From Penelope pileata (Eukaryota; Chordata; Aves; Galliformes; Cracidae), in the NCBI GenBank assembly GCA_013396635.1, contig WBMW01005646.1, forward strand, positions 62,001-126,000: DNA of 64,000 bases, in the 5' to 3' direction. The notes under the pieces are model-generated. The model did not search any database and had not been told where the DNA came from. It saw only the letters and a program-made list of their open reading frames with translations. Of the stretch, positions 47,041-60,899 are shown in pieces. A program made the position numbers and the translations under genes. Position 1 is the first letter of the stretch, and the number at the start of each line of letters is the position of its first letter.

Positions 47041-50000
47041 GAGTGGGAAACAGGGAGAAAACAAAAGGCTTTGGTATGAAGGAAGAGTGAATCTGTCCAC
47101 CCCTGCAGCGGGCTGCTGGGAAGGGATATCAGAAGGTATTAGCAGCTTTTTTTTTTTTCCGTGACTGAAGGTTTTTTTAGTATGGGCTGAGTGTCAAATG
47201 CTCATTTCCAGGCTCCTTCTTGTGTAGTATTGTGGGTGTATTATGTCATAAATACGATTCTTTGGCAAAAGGAAGGTTGGATTGGATTTCATTTGCAGTA
47301 GCTAGCACAGCGTTGTTTCTCATCAGTACAAGTTACCGAATTTATCTCAGTTCCACTCTGAGAAATGGAAGCAACATTTTCCTCAGTCCAAGTGACAGGG
47401 AGAAGCCATTGTGTGCAGCCACCTGGTGCTAAATTAGGTGTGCTAATTGCAAGTAGGATGCATGCTCAAGAAATAGACCTGTGAAGAACACTCTCATCTT
47501 TAAAAACTCCACGTCTATGTAAGGACCAGAAGCTTGCTCAGTGCACCCTAAGGTGAGGGGCTGAACACCTGAGGAAATACTGGGAAATGTCTAAACCAGT
47601 GTGCACTGCATTCTAAAAAAATGCCATTAACTCTGATATGGTTTGACCCTCATTAGTGAGAAGAGAAACACAGCAGTGTTTGCTTAAACAAAAATATCTG
47701 CACCCACTTCAGTGCTGACTCAGGGTCCCTCAGAGCTGCAGGCAGATGGCACCTGGCCTCCTGGTGGAAAACACAGGGCTGGCGTCCTTTGCTCCTTTAT
47801 CCCAGCAGAGATGCGGGATGGCCAGCATGGGCTGCTCCGTCCTGGCAGAGCTGGACTGGGGAAAGGTGAGGTGGGGCTGGGCAGGAGGACAGAGCGATGC
47901 CCATTCTCTGGAGGGCAGCAGCATGGGGATGCTAGATGGCTTCCTGTGTTCTGTCGTTCAGTGAGGGGCTGAGAGTATCTGAAGTCAAAAGCCTCCAGCA
48001 ATCAGGTGGGAGTTACCAGCGGGCAGGAAGCCCACTGTTGCCTCCCCCATATCTTCCTATGCAGGCGATGCAACTGGGGTGCATTTAAAACTGAGACAAA
48101 GAGCAGAGAGACACTCCTGGCAGAAACACCCCGCACCCAGTGCTGGCTGCAGTGGCTCCTCCAGACAGCCCCCGCATCTCCTCAGCAGCCTTCCCCCAGC
48201 CCCTCCCTTATCCCAGAGATAACTGTGGAAGTAGCGTCTTGGTGAATGAATTTAAAGCAAAGATCACTTTCATGTTGTTATTAGATGGCCAGGTAAAGGG
48301 CTTGTACTGTTTTTGATACAGAATATCTCCTGCTTTATGAAACTCAAAGCCTGTGAAGCAATTTCACACAGAGTTCTGATTACTACAGCAATAATTTCTT
48401 CTAACAGCCTTTCCAACACTTATTAATAGGAAAAATATCACTTCAAACTGACTTCCCATTACACAGCAAACATCAGTGTTCACAGTGTGAGCTTTAAATC
48501 CCCATCTGATCAGTTAATGTCCACAATTGTTAGTGTGCTGTCAGTCGCGACTTCTGTTGTCCTCCATCGATCTCAGTCTCCATGCACTGTGCAGTGCACT
48601 TTACTTAAGATGTAACTTACCTATGCCAATGGGCTGGGGATGATTTTCTGTCATGCTGGCAGCTGGCAGCAAGTAAGATAGGGAACTTCAGCAGAGCCAC
48701 CTGCACGGGGCTCCCCGCAGCACCTCCCGCCTCGCTGCTGCATCAGGAGGACAGCAGCGGGAAGGCACAGACGTGGGGGCAGGAAAGGGACAGCAAGAAC
48801 TGCGCCTCTGGGTTTTGGTGTTTGTACTCTTCTCTGTTTCATGAATGTTTAATCGCATGCAGACTCTGCTTTCAGTATTGCAGAGATGTGAGAAAAGACA
48901 TAAAAAAGAGCTAAAAGGCCAATTGTGCAGTCTAGGTGAGATCCTGATGGTCCTGTACCTGGTGTTTGGAAGTCATCAGTGCTTCTAAACTGTTGCTTTC
49001 TTCTGGTCTGCTAATGTCAGGAATGATGCTTCTCATGAAGAGGCAAGTAGAGCATCCTCCAGCATTTTGACGTTCCTTCCCTCAGTCCAAATTTAAGCTT
49101 GAATCGACTGTGTTGTGGCAAACCCTTTTACACTTAGGTTCCAGCATGGGTTGAGTCATTCCGTGGCTGCTGGTTTCTGAAGCAGTGCTAATAATGGCTG
49201 TAGCTGTCAAAACTCTGAATGAGGGGATCGCAGCAGCCCCTGCTTCCCCCACAGACCTCCCACCAATACTCCAAGGTCCCTTAAGAGGGACCAAGACACT
49301 TGCATCTCAGGGAAGGGAGGGCCTGGCTGGAAGCCTGCTCTGCAGAACCTGCCCTTCAGGTTCACAGGGCTGGAGAAGTCAGGAGGCCCTGTCCAGCTGG
49401 CTAGTTTTGCTTAATTAAGGTCATGTAACATATCCTCAGTCCTGAGTACATGCGGACTCCTTACCTACATTTCTCGCTTTGTGGCACAGCATTTTTTCAC
49501 CGTTTTCTTCCCAAAGCCCTTGGAAACTATATATAGAGCGAGCAGACATCTGGACTCCTAATTTCGCTCTCCGCTTCCCCTGCCCCCACCAGAAGAGTAA
49601 TCCCTTTCTGTGCTGCCCACAGGAGAAGTGAGCCCACGTCTCCCTCTGGAGCACCACTGCCAGGCCATTTTATGTAAGCATCCTTTTCTGCACTCCCTCT
49701 CAGGACAGAACATCCTGTTGGGGCCGGCTGCTGAGTTTAATCTCTGAACATAGACACGCAGATCACATTCCTCGCTGTCACCAGCATCCAGCAGACAACA
49801 GACGTGTTGTCATAGCTGTGCTGCTTTCCCTCTGATGGTCGCTCTCCTGCAGAGCACGTGGCACTGGCTCATTTGCCACCAGTGACAGAAAGGCCAGGAC
49901 AAGCCTTCTCTGCCCCCTTCCCATGGCTTCCGTGCCTGAAGTTGCTTCAGCCAACCCTCTGGGAGGAGCCTTATCACCACCCTCGTTCAGGAAGAGAACA

Positions 50001-50699
50001 TTGCAGTCAGCAGGTTGGCTCCTCAGTGGCTGTGGCTACATTTTGGACTCTCCCCTCTGTCTGTAGAGTTTTCCAGCATTTTGCCCTCATGGCAGCTCAC
50101 CCAGAGCTGGCAGAGGCTGCAGGAGAGGTTTGAGTTGAAATCCAACCATCAGTGAAATGCTGCATCACCTGATTGCTCCAAAAAGGTTAAAGGCAATGCA
50201 ACCCAAATACCAGAAATGCTTGCATTGCACAAGACCCCATCCCCAGCCTTCTTTCCTGCCCCTGGCAGAGCTGCTTTTAGGATGGGAAAAGAATTTTTAA
50301 AGTTTGAGATTATTCAACAGTTGGACTCTACATGGTGTCCTTACTGCCCAGGGGTAAGCGTGGGAGGAGGTGTGTATCCAGAAGGTCATAGAGGTGGGGA
50401 GCACCATGAGTCATTCACTCATTAATGTAATAAGTATAGGGAAAGGCTAGACAAAATCGGTTGTTTCCTTTGCTTACTGTTTTATCATTTGAACTTTGTT
50501 TATGTGAGGAACTGAAAGGAAAGTGATACTGTGCCTTAGCTGCATGGATGGCTCTGGACAAAGTTCCCATGCCAGTTTCCTTTGAGAATTTAAGAGTGAA
50601 GGGGAACTGTTGATCAGGGCCTGAGCTGGTGATTGAGAACCTGGAGGAGGGCTGTAGCTGCCCAGGGAGCAGTGCTGGCACCTGTGCTCCCCAGGGACT
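47041..50699. other. intergenic DNA, no gene seen
   Basis: AT-rich sequence with GC-rich patches at about 47700-48240, 48660-48800 and 49200-49420. Open frames of up to about 100 codons are scattered on both strands without codon bias, homology that I recognise, or paired splice sites. Confidence 0.5.
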
Positions 50700-50840
50700 G
50701 GAGGGGGTGGGCCAGGGTGGTATCACCAGTGCTCATATAAGGGCTGGCAGCCAGGAGAGTGGTGATTTCTCTGAGAGCAGCAGCTTGTGAGAGGGGTGTT
50801 CTTTGGCTTGAAGGTTGCCATTAATGGTCATGTGAGTTTG
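50700..50840 (+). promoter_or_regulatory. TATA-containing promoter-like segment followed by a splice donor
   Basis: A G-rich GGGGGTGGGCCAGGG box is followed about 20 bases later by a TATA box (TATAAG, 50736-50741). A transcription start would be expected near 50766. About 65 bases further on is a good donor, GTGAGT at 50832-50837. The arrangement could start a non-coding first exon. No LTR boundaries are evident. Chance occurrence is quite possible. Confidence 0.18.
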
Positions 50841-52258
50841 AACTTTTGTTTTGTGTATATCTCTGGGAATGCTAAGAAGTCATCAGGGGTGATTTTTGCT
50901 GGCGCATTTGCACGACAAGGGTGTCCAGATTTGGGTATCTGGGCCTCCTCTCTGGCTTGAGCTGAGGGAGCATGGAGGGGTATCAGAAATGTGACTGCTT
51001 GGACTTGCCCAGGCTTCTAAGCCCAGATCCTAACCACCAGGTGCAGTGGGGCTCAGTGGATTGGGATGCAGAGTTACAGAGTGTCCTCAGCTGTGTTCTG
51101 AGCCCTACAAGCGTACACCATGCCTCAGCCCATAGGAGAGGTATGGGTGACCATAACAGCACTGGGAGGTCCAGTGCCACAAATGTGACCATAAAGGTGC
51201 CTAGCTCTCACGTCAGCACTGCCCTAGCCTGGAAAATAGGGTGACTTTTTGCACTGATGGGATCTAGCAGTCTGCTTTACTTGATGCCAGTACAAATCCC
51301 TGAAACACGCTCACTTGCACTGCTTGAAGCATGCTTTTCAAAACATGAAAGGCTAAAGTCAAGAAAGTTTTAAAACCAGATAAGTGTGTTTATCATACAG
51401 GTTTCTGCTGGGTCACTGATCTATGTTGGTCATACCAGAGAAAATTTGCTAGTATAAACAAACCCTGAATGATGGAGCAGGCTGCATCCCAGGCTCTGTA
51501 CTAAATTGCTATTCACTTTCTTTCTCAGTCTTTGTTTCTCTCTCATTTTCCTTCTTTTCTTTGTCTCTTCGTGCAGAGAGGAGAAATGATTGCTAATGAA
51601 TTGCAAGCATGGGGTATGGGAAGATCAGTTAATATGGCCCAAGTATTTGGTAATACAAATACATTAAAGTGATCAAGCAATGAATGAAAATTGACCCAAA
51701 GAGCAGGTTCCACTGAGAAAACATGTGAGAATGTAAATTAATGTGACTTGATGAAACTTGAAATGTCATAACACAGCAGGGCACACAACACATCAGAGGA
51801 AATGTGAAAATTATACTTTTTCCTGAAATCATAGTTTTCAAAAATAAGTGGCTTTTAAATTCTTCTAAAAATATAATAAAGGAATTAGTGTCAAGAAAAA
51901 GGTTATTGTTGTTTATCAGACTGCAGGCTCAGTCCATGGTGGCTTTTCACAAATAGCCTCTTTTATTTCTCTGGCTATGTAGAGGGAAAAGGAAAAGAGA
52001 AATCCTGAAGTCTTCCTACTTGTCTGGATTCCTCTTCTTTTTAACTTTGCACAAGGGAATTTTGTAAGTTCTTTGCAGGGTAAATGACATGCTAATCTAT
52101 AGCTTTTTTTGCCTTCTGGCCATCTGCTTTCATACAGAAGTTCTAATGCTTATAAACAAGCAAACAAGACAAGAGGAAAGGTCATTTGAAATTAGCCTGC
52201 CTTCTAATAAAACTTACTTAAAAGGCATGGATAAAAGCATTGTGAGACAATTAAACAG
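50841..52258. other. intergenic DNA, no gene seen
   Basis: Mostly AT-rich unique sequence. Short open frames near 50972-51244 have no recognisable product. I see no repeat family or RNA gene. Confidence 0.5.
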
Positions 52259-52835
52259 TTATGCTGGCAAGTTTCCAAACTCAAACAGAAAATGTAACAT
52301 ATTCTCCCCCATCTCACATGTCCATGATAGTTTGGTTATGTGATTGGCCCATCTGCTGAGCAGGTCTTGCCTCTCTTTCTGCCATGAGGTGATGAATTTT
52401 CCTCTTGGCCTCCACACTGCAATCCCAGCCAGCAGGCAGGATGCCAGTAGGGCCCTCCTTCCCTCCGCACAAGCGAATTTTCCCAGGAAGGGCAGAGAGT
52501 GCAGGTCTGCAGACTGAAAGGTGAAATTGGCACGCACCACAACGTTGCTATTGAGGCCCTCTGACTTCAGTGACAACGGATGGAAAAGGAAACCGCGCTC
52601 TCTTTCTCTAGCACTGGATGCTCCACTGGAAGACTGCATGCTTGATTCTGGTTCTAGGTAGGTATCATCTATAGATTTTGTAAGTGCCGTAACACCTTTC
52701 TGTCCAAACGTGTTGTTCCAGCTCAGATGCTTTCCTTGGTCTATTTCTCCAGCTTTTACTTCCTCAGTCATCCTAGCTTGTTTTTTCTCGATTGATTTAA
52801 TATGCATATAGGAAGAATTAGCCAAAGTCTTTGTC
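52259..52835 (-). other. minus-strand open frame with strong upstream acceptor
   Basis: An open frame of about 191 codons (first ATG near 52807) ends in TAA at 52259-52261. Just upstream on the minus strand is a pyrimidine-rich acceptor, CTTTTCATTTCCCTACCAG, placing a possible exon start at 52835. The translation contains a polar stretch (EVKAGEIDQGKHLSWNNTF) and then a serine-rich part, with no family that I recognise. Codon use is not clearly biased. It may be a terminal exon of a lncRNA or of an unknown gene, or chance. Confidence 0.17.
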
Positions 52836-54539
52836 CTGGTAGGGAAATGAAAAGATTATTCCATAGAAGAGTACCTCTGGTAAGAAGGACAGCCAGAGTT
52901 ACTAGGAGATACCTGAGCACAGGGTGAAATACAGCCCATCTGCCTTCCTCTAGAAGGGTGGAATTGTACTGTCCAAAGAGAAAGTTGGCAGGGTTTTGTG
53001 TAATGAAGCCTCTTTAGAATTGCCAGAAATAACAAAAACAGAAAAACTCATGCAAGTGCTATACATAAAAAGGTGAATAGAAAGGAGGAATACAACAGGT
53101 CACTAAAGCTATTAGGTAACTAATTTAAATAGCATGGTACATAATGCAGGGTCCTATTCTTATATAATAGAGAATATCAATTTCATGAAATATTATGATA
53201 ATAATCAGGAACTTTTTCTAAAACTAACTCATGGAGCTTGTGGTCAAAGACTAGGGGTAAAAGCAGGCTAAAGGATATCTAACCACTTACAGTCTGCTCA
53301 GAAAACTTGTGAATGCAGCTTGAGTAGTTTTGCTTTGGTGCAAATAAGCAGAGCATGAAGCTGGTTGGTACATTTTCATTGCTCTTCTTGGCAGAAGTAG
53401 AAATAGTAGGTGAAACAGGTTCCAAATCTGCTATTTCTTAGCCTTGGTATTTTCTCTCTAATATCTAAGGATATTAGGACTTTAATTTTTAACTAAGTGT
53501 CAGAGTAAATGATAAATATGAAATTGATTAGCTATTTTTTTCCTGAAGGCTTTCTTGGCGTGGCTTATTTGTAACTTCTCCAGTTGGATTACAGTGTAAA
53601 TTAAAGTTATTTTTCTTGGTAAGGTTTGTTACGTGTTTGTAAAATGTCTATGGTTTGCACAGAAAGGGGAGTCTGAGGAATGAGACACCAAATAGTCCTA
53701 TGGCTTCTTTTTTCTATGTTTTAGCCAATAATTAAGAGCTTTCTAATCATATTAGATGCAAATCTTGAGTATTGATGAAAAATAGGATTGTTTAGTGTTG
53801 TCTGGTTAGGATCCAATTACAGATGGTATATTTATTTTAAACTTATAAGATGTACATTAGAGATCTCCAAGAACAGAAATGAGCTGAAATTGGCTCAGGA
53901 CCAAGTGGAAAAAATAATGATGTGTAACATATCTTGTGTGTTGGAGACGACTGAGGAAGGATTAAAAAACTAAGGCCAAAGCTCTTTTATTTCTTAGTCT
54001 CTGACATTCTGGTAAATGTTAATTATAGTATGTGATCACATACTGTATAAGTGCTAAACTAACCTACAATTGTCTAATTCATAAGCAACTGTCACAGCAG
54101 TACAAAAGATCCACTGTTTTTTAGAAAAACCAAATCAGAAGACTTTCACCTCATCTTGGATCTTGCAGTAGCCTTTGCTGAACTTAGTGATAACGCAGTT
54201 GGAAGCAAGGCACAAATCTCAAGTAATATTTTGTGGTCCTTGATGTCTGCAGTTATTAGCACATTTGGTTGCCTTGCTTGATAGGGTGTGTGTCTATCAT
54301 CTGTAAGCCAGGTAAATCACTGAGGTCCTGCATTAAGGTACTGGAGCATCTCTATCTACGCCAATAGGCACATCGCACTCCCTAAACCCATCAGAATTGA
54401 AAGAGAAGATCTCGGTTTAAAAACTCTTTTTAGAAGTGTTGATCACCTTTATTTTACTGTCTCCTGCCTGGAAAGTAATGAAGAGAGCTGATACTGCAAG
54501 TGACTGTGAATCACAGAAGTCAATGCAGGCAGGTCAGGC

Positions 54540-54556
54540 TTTTTTTTTTTTTTTTN
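54540..54556. repeat. T16 homopolymer ending in an ambiguous base
   Basis: Sixteen T are followed by one N at 54556, an unresolved homopolymer length. Confidence 0.9.
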
Positions 54557-57500
54557 CAGTAGACTAGTGTCCATCAGGCAAGACTGGGGAGTACTAGCTC
54601 ATATCATCAGAAAATACTGTGCTCCCACCATGATCTGTAGAAAATGGAGTGGACTTAAACCTCTTATATCTCATTCTCCAACTGTATCTCATTCCTTGCT
54701 GCTGCTTCCTTTCCTTGTGCTGTGCCCACGCTTTATTTGCTAGTTGCTGCTAGAAGTAGCGGTAGCTGCAGCTGCCTGTCTGCGCCAGGCCATGGCCCTC
54801 TCTGAAGCAGGTTTTGTAGTGGCAGTGTTACACGTACCACAAAACCTCTGCTTCATGTTATTCCCTTCTCCTCAGAACCACCTCTCTCATTTCCTCCTGC
54901 TCTCAATCTTTGTTCTTTCAACTTGAATATTCCTCTTATATATCATTTCTTGTCATTCATGTTTGTATGAGCTCCTGCTCACTACTTAGAAACCTTCTTT
55001 CTTCTCCTTGGGAGGCGAACAGTGGGGTTTTAGTTCCTAGTGGCAGCTTTTGAGTGCTATTGTACTCAGATGAGCTAAAAGACATCATTTGGCCTCCCTT
55101 TGCATCCTTTCTAAAAGAATATAGATCACCTGAGTAACATTTACCCTCATTCTGTGAAATGTCTCAGGTTCCTAAAGAACTTTGAAGAGGCACCGGGCAC
55201 CCGTGTTTGAATAGCTAAATGGCTCCTCAGCTGCTAGCTTTTCTTCCAGAATTACATGCTGCTGTTTGTTACCAGATCTCATAACTTCACAGTATCTTGT
55301 CTTGTTCACAAAAATTTAATAAGCAACATCTTGGTGATAGAAATCCTCATTGTTCAAATGAAGTCATGGAAGCTAGTTGTTTCCAAAGGATTTATGCCAG
55401 CTCATGACATGACCTGCTGTTGTGATGTGTGCATCTTCTCAAGCCTTGTGCATGTGTAAAGGGCAAAATCCTTGGAATAAGAACGATTTTCTCAGTAGAT
55501 AGCAGTACCTCAGGGTGTGAATAAAAAAATCTGAAGTATGTCCCCAGAAAGACCATTCAATGATCAATTTCCAGCTCAAATATTTTTGTCACGTGCTTAA
55601 CTATTTGGTAATATTCTGATTGGAGGTTATATTATCTATTTTGAAATCAACATGTGTTCCCATTGCCTTGAGTGGAAGGTGGATGTATAAGTTACCTGTA
55701 AAAAGATTCCTTCTGACAGTCTTCCAGTTTCTTCAGTTCATTCTAGAGTAGGTTGTGATGTACTTTATCAAGAAGAAAGTACCAAATTGTATCAGATTTG
55801 GTCAAATTGCACAAAAAAAATTGAAGTTGAGATCAAGTACTATATCCTTATATTAACTAGCCAGTGCACATACTACACAGCTATATATTTTCATACTTCT
55901 TGCATAAATTAGCATATCCTAGCAACTATTTATATTTAAATAATGTGTTGTACTCAAACAGCTGTTCATATGTTGTATATTTGATGCTGTACCTCTTGAC
56001 ATGCATTATGTATTTATCAGCTGGAACTTGAATGACAAAATTGAGTGGTAAAGGCAGACGAGGCCAGTAAGTTATCTCGAATGAAGGGCAGTGAAACCAT
56101 ACTGCAGCACCGTAGAGGCTGTGTGCTACGTATGTCCCAGGAAGGTTGCTTTTGAATGCTTCCACATCATGTATGGGCAGTGCTCTGCACTACATCCCTC
56201 TCATCTCTTGTAAAGGAAGACGTCTTTCTTTAGCCTCTATGTATGGTACTGTAAGAATTGTCCTGCTCTCCACCTTCCTAGCCTACATATGGCTACAAAG
56301 GCCACAGAAACAAAAGGTACTGTCCTTCCATTTGAAGGAAAGGGACACTGATTTAGAGGAACCTCTCTCATGTCTCTAACTTGTAAAGTCTTTAAATGAT
56401 GGCGTGTCACTGTATACATTGTATATGTACAGTGTTCAGCACAGGGGACCTGGCCCACTGGAGGCCCAGAGGTGGCATTGAAATACCAATGTAAGCTGTG
56501 CAGATCCGTGGTAAAATGATAAACTGCACAGCCTTGTGGTGTCATTTATCACACAGCTTTTACTTCAATATACTAAGTCTGGAATATAATAGCATATAAA
56601 GATGTATATTACTTTTCCTTCCTTTTAGTCTTCTTTAGGGGGAAAATTTATACTGCTCCTCAGTAAATCATGGCTAAGAGAGTAGGTACAGCTAGAAAAC
56701 AGGGCTGCACAGAGTGTTGTTTCAAGATACCAAAATGCTTACAAACACTTCAGTTGAAGAGGCAGAAAAATGCCTGATAACGTGCTCCAAGCCTATGAAG
56801 AGTAAGAGGGTGCTGATAAAGTAACATTTGAAACTTGAGCATTTGTCTGTGTTGTTCAGGGATTTTTAATTAACCAGCTTTCCGAGTGTGCTACAATTTA
56901 TATCTGTGTTTGGCATTTAGTCATTGCAGATAGTAAACTGTATTTAGCAATCTTGCCTATTCCTCATACATCTTCTTGACAAAAGGAGAGGAGCTGTGCA
57001 TCTGTCTGCAGCCAAAGAGGTCCTCTTGTGCTGGACAAAACCTGTGGTCGAAAACAGACTGACAAAAATTATCTCCCAGGGTCTGTGGCACAGCGACAGC
57101 AGCACACAGGAGAGCAGGACAGGTTCGTGGCAGCTCAGGAATGTCAAAGTAGGGCCTGAGAATGAGATGGGAGAGGGAGAGTCTGAAAGATCGGCTAGGA
57201 CCCACAAAGGATGGAGAAGGTATGTCTGAGATCTGTGGGAAGGAAAATGGATAAATGGGGCAGTTTCCCACGGACCTGAACATGCAGAGGTCTTTTGTCT
57301 GTCACTATGTCTGTGTCCTACAGGGGAACATCTGTCATTTTCATCTCCTGGCTGACTGGGAAGGAGGGGGATGGCTAGCATGCGTGTGGCTGGGAGCTTC
57401 AGCTCCTCCTCACACCACTACTTTGCTACTGAGTGTGTGGTGCTTTGCCCTTACCTAGCTGTAATTTGTTACATCTTTATACAGAACCTTATCACGAGAC

Positions 57501-59567
57501 AGAAGAACTTTAGCTGTAGAGTTGAAAGGCTTATTCCAAATGTGAATATTCCACATGAAAGAATTTCTCATGTCTCAAACCATTTGCATTTTCCTTACAT
57601 GTTATTGATCTGATTGAACAGTTCTCAGATCAAAGGCATGATGGTAAATGAGCAGCAAAGGTGGCAATATGCAAAGTGGGCAGCTGTTAAGAGAGCAGCT
57701 TAAATAATTGCTCAAGGATTTATTGGGTAACATGATTAATGATTATGGAAATACGATGACATGATACCAAAGTGCAGTGTGCAGTGATTGATGGGGAACT
57801 TGGATAAGGCCAAGCTTAGGCACTAGAGTATGGGAAACAGTAATACAGCTTGTACTGATGGTATATGTGGTGTTAATTCATTAGGAAATTCTTGTTCGCA
57901 TTTGTCATCCGATAGGAACTCAAATGACAAAGTATGTCATGTGTAATATTTCTCTTGTAATAAGGCTAAGGAAAAAACCTCTTGTTAACAGTGCACTGTA
58001 ATAGCAGGACTGATTCAAAGAGACACCCTCGGCTTCTTTAAGAATCTTTTAAATCCCCACAAAACTTACTGTAAGCTCATGCTGCTGTTTTAATTAACAC
58101 CTGAGAGAATGATAAGCAGCACATTAAAGGAGAAAAAGATCTGTTTGTGGAATTGACAGTAGTTTGCATACAGATAGGTTTTTATTTTTTCCTGTTTGTT
58201 GTTGGGGTTTTTTTAAATTCAAATTCCAGCAGACAGCTGTAGCATAATGCAGAATATTGGAAAACAGAGGACTGGGTTGCAGGCGAGGTCTACTCTGTAG
58301 CAGAAATACTGCAGACTCCCAGATTTGATTCTCTCGTGAGAGTTTGTGAGACTCCTGTTCACTGCCCGCTAGTGGGGGACTCACACCCCCCCCTCTCCTC
58401 TAGAAAGTGATGTTTAAGAACTCATGAAACAGAAGCTATTTGAAAAAGTAATAAAAAACAATTATAAATACGAAACATAGGCAGATAAATTTAGAGGTAA
58501 AAGCAGGTAGTGAAATCCCCAGTGTGAAATCTCAGTTGAGGGAAAATGGAGTGTAAAATTGTTGCAGGCTTGTGTGGGCAGGAGCTCATGTTGTTTTTTT
58601 ATTTCCTGTATTGGATATACTTGAATATAAATAGGACCTTATACTGCATGTGAGACAGCAAATTTGTGTACAAGGCTGCTGGAAGTGAGGGGACATCATC
58701 CACAAAATTTTATTTGGGTTTCAGCAGGCGACAGGTATTGGGCTCACAGCTATAGATCCTGCCACTAGACTGTTGTGGTATGACAACGATTGTCACAGCT
58801 TTAAAAACAGGGCAATGTGGGTAGTGTTGTTCAAATGAAAACAGCATTGCTCATGCTACGCAAAGCAGATAGCTCTGGAGAAGAAATATCTAAACTTAAA
58901 ACCTTGGAAATGTTATTCTCCTCATAGATATGAGAGAACAGAGATGGTGGAGGATTTGAAAGAGATACCCGAAAGTCTGGTATTTCAAATCCATAATCTG
59001 GTTTGCAAGCCTCAGGTGTGAGTATTGAGGTTACTGTTTTGGTGAAGGATTTTCACAACTGAATGCAAGAGGTGGCTTGGAGCATCTGCTGGCCTTTGGA
59101 GCAGATTCATGTGCAGTGCGAGAGGACTTCATTGTTACTAACAGGATCATGGGTCAAACCCACAATATTTACTTAGTCATGCTCAAACACTCTGAAATGT
59201 CTCTTTAATTTGTCACAAATACCATTTACCCCATCACTCTTCACTACTGGGAAGCCCTCACCTCACTTTATGGTGTGCATACATTATCTCATGAGAGAAA
59301 AGGGGAACCTCGTCGCAGACCTTCCATGCCAGCCAGCCACTGCCTGCTCTGAGCTCTCCTTCTGAGAGCTGTTTGGAGGCACATTTCAACCACTTCAGTG
59401 TTTTTAAAGTATAGCTCTTAAGTACTATGTGGCTAGGAGTATGTCTGCTCAACAGCCTATGCCACAGTCATGATGTTGAAGCCAGTGAACTCTGATTTAT
59501 AACCTCTTGCACACCTGAAAAAGGTCGGTTCTGTATTTTTATCTTGTTCCTCTTCTATGAGCAGAGA

Positions 59568-59584
59568 TTTTTTTTTTTTTTTTT
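59568..59584. repeat. T17 homopolymer
   Basis: Seventeen consecutive T, probably length-variable. Confidence 0.9.
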
Positions 59585-60899
59585 AGGGTTTCTCCTGATG
59601 ATTAACAGACTGCTGACACTGGACTTTTTTCTATTTGTATTTATAACCAGCATCAAAACAAAACTGGGCTAGCCCCACCTGGCTTCTGCAGCGCACCATG
59701 ACAAGTTCTGTGGCACATTGAAATTTCTGCAGTGGCATTCTGTTAAAACAAACTTCAAAAAAAGTTGTTGTTGATTTAAATGGGATCGGGACACTCTTGT
59801 TTACTTACTTTGTCACAGCATTTATTTTAAAATATGTTGTTGACTCTTCTTCTGATCATTTGATTTCTCATTATTTTTGAGTGCAGTTTGCACAAACCTA
59901 CATGTTAGAAGTTGGGAAAGAATATTAATAGCTCTGATGCTGTGCACAGGACAGTTGAAGCTCCGTGCTTCAAGCAGAGGTGGAAATGCTTGCGATATTC
60001 TTGTTAAGAAGGTATTTCAGATGGCCAGCTGGTAGGTGCTCTGCCCTTTCTTTCTGCCTGTCACAGCCATAGCTCAGTTCTGTCTCTCTAACACTCCCAA
60101 CACATCCCCACTGCTGCTGGATGTTGCTGGGGCCCCCACATCTACCCTTAGGTTCCCCCAGTGTCCGGAGAGCTGGGGAGAGCGCCCTGCTGTCGGCTGG
60201 CTCCTGGACTGCTCTCTCACCCAGCACTTAGTGCCTGGTGACTAGGCTGCCAAAGCAGTTCTCCCACTGCTTTATGCACTTAATGGATAATTTTGTAATT
60301 CCGCTCCTTCTCACATTTCTACTTGAGAATTGAATTTTTTTCATTTAGTTACCTGAAAGTAGTCATTTAGCTGCAGGACAGGAATTCAGGTAAGAACAAG
60401 TGAGCAAACCTTTCATCTCTGACTCCAGCTTTAAGTTCAGGTTAAACTGCTCTTGCTGTGGCTTATTATTGCAATCAAATTATTAGTAGAAATATTAACT
60501 GTGATGATTTGCATCTGTGTAAATGACTGATTAATACTGTAGGCACTATAAGAACCCAGTAAGCACAAGCTACATATGAATGTTTTTCCATGAAGTATGC
60601 TGGAAAGCTAGATGGATTATTACTGAAACAGGGAGTTTGATAATGAAGATCAGATCCGATCCTCCTTTTACAGAGCAAGAGGGAGATTTGCCACCAAGGA
60701 AACCCTATATCATTCCCAGCCTGTAGGTGTCTTTATTTGGGCATCGTACATCTGGTAGCTTCAAAATTCTGAAGGGAAAGCGTGCAGTCCATAAAATATC
60801 ACTGCTATACTGCACACGCTTATTGGAAGCTTTGTTAAAGGGCTGAGGACTGAAAAAGCAAAGTGTGAAGACAACGGCTCAAATCCAGGGAGGAATTAG

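Larger units (their letters stand above)
52836..60899. other. intergenic DNA, AT-rich, no gene seen
   Basis: Long AT-rich stretch with a T16 run ending in a single N (54540-54556) and a T17 run (59568-59584). Small GC-richer patches occur near 57000-57240 and 60040-60240, with short open frames lacking support. No recognisable exons, RNA genes or sizeable mobile elements. Confidence 0.5.

Noticed and set aside
56944..57381. 145-codon minus-strand open frame
   Set aside because: There is no codon bias, no recognisable domain and no good splice sites. The length is within chance expectation.
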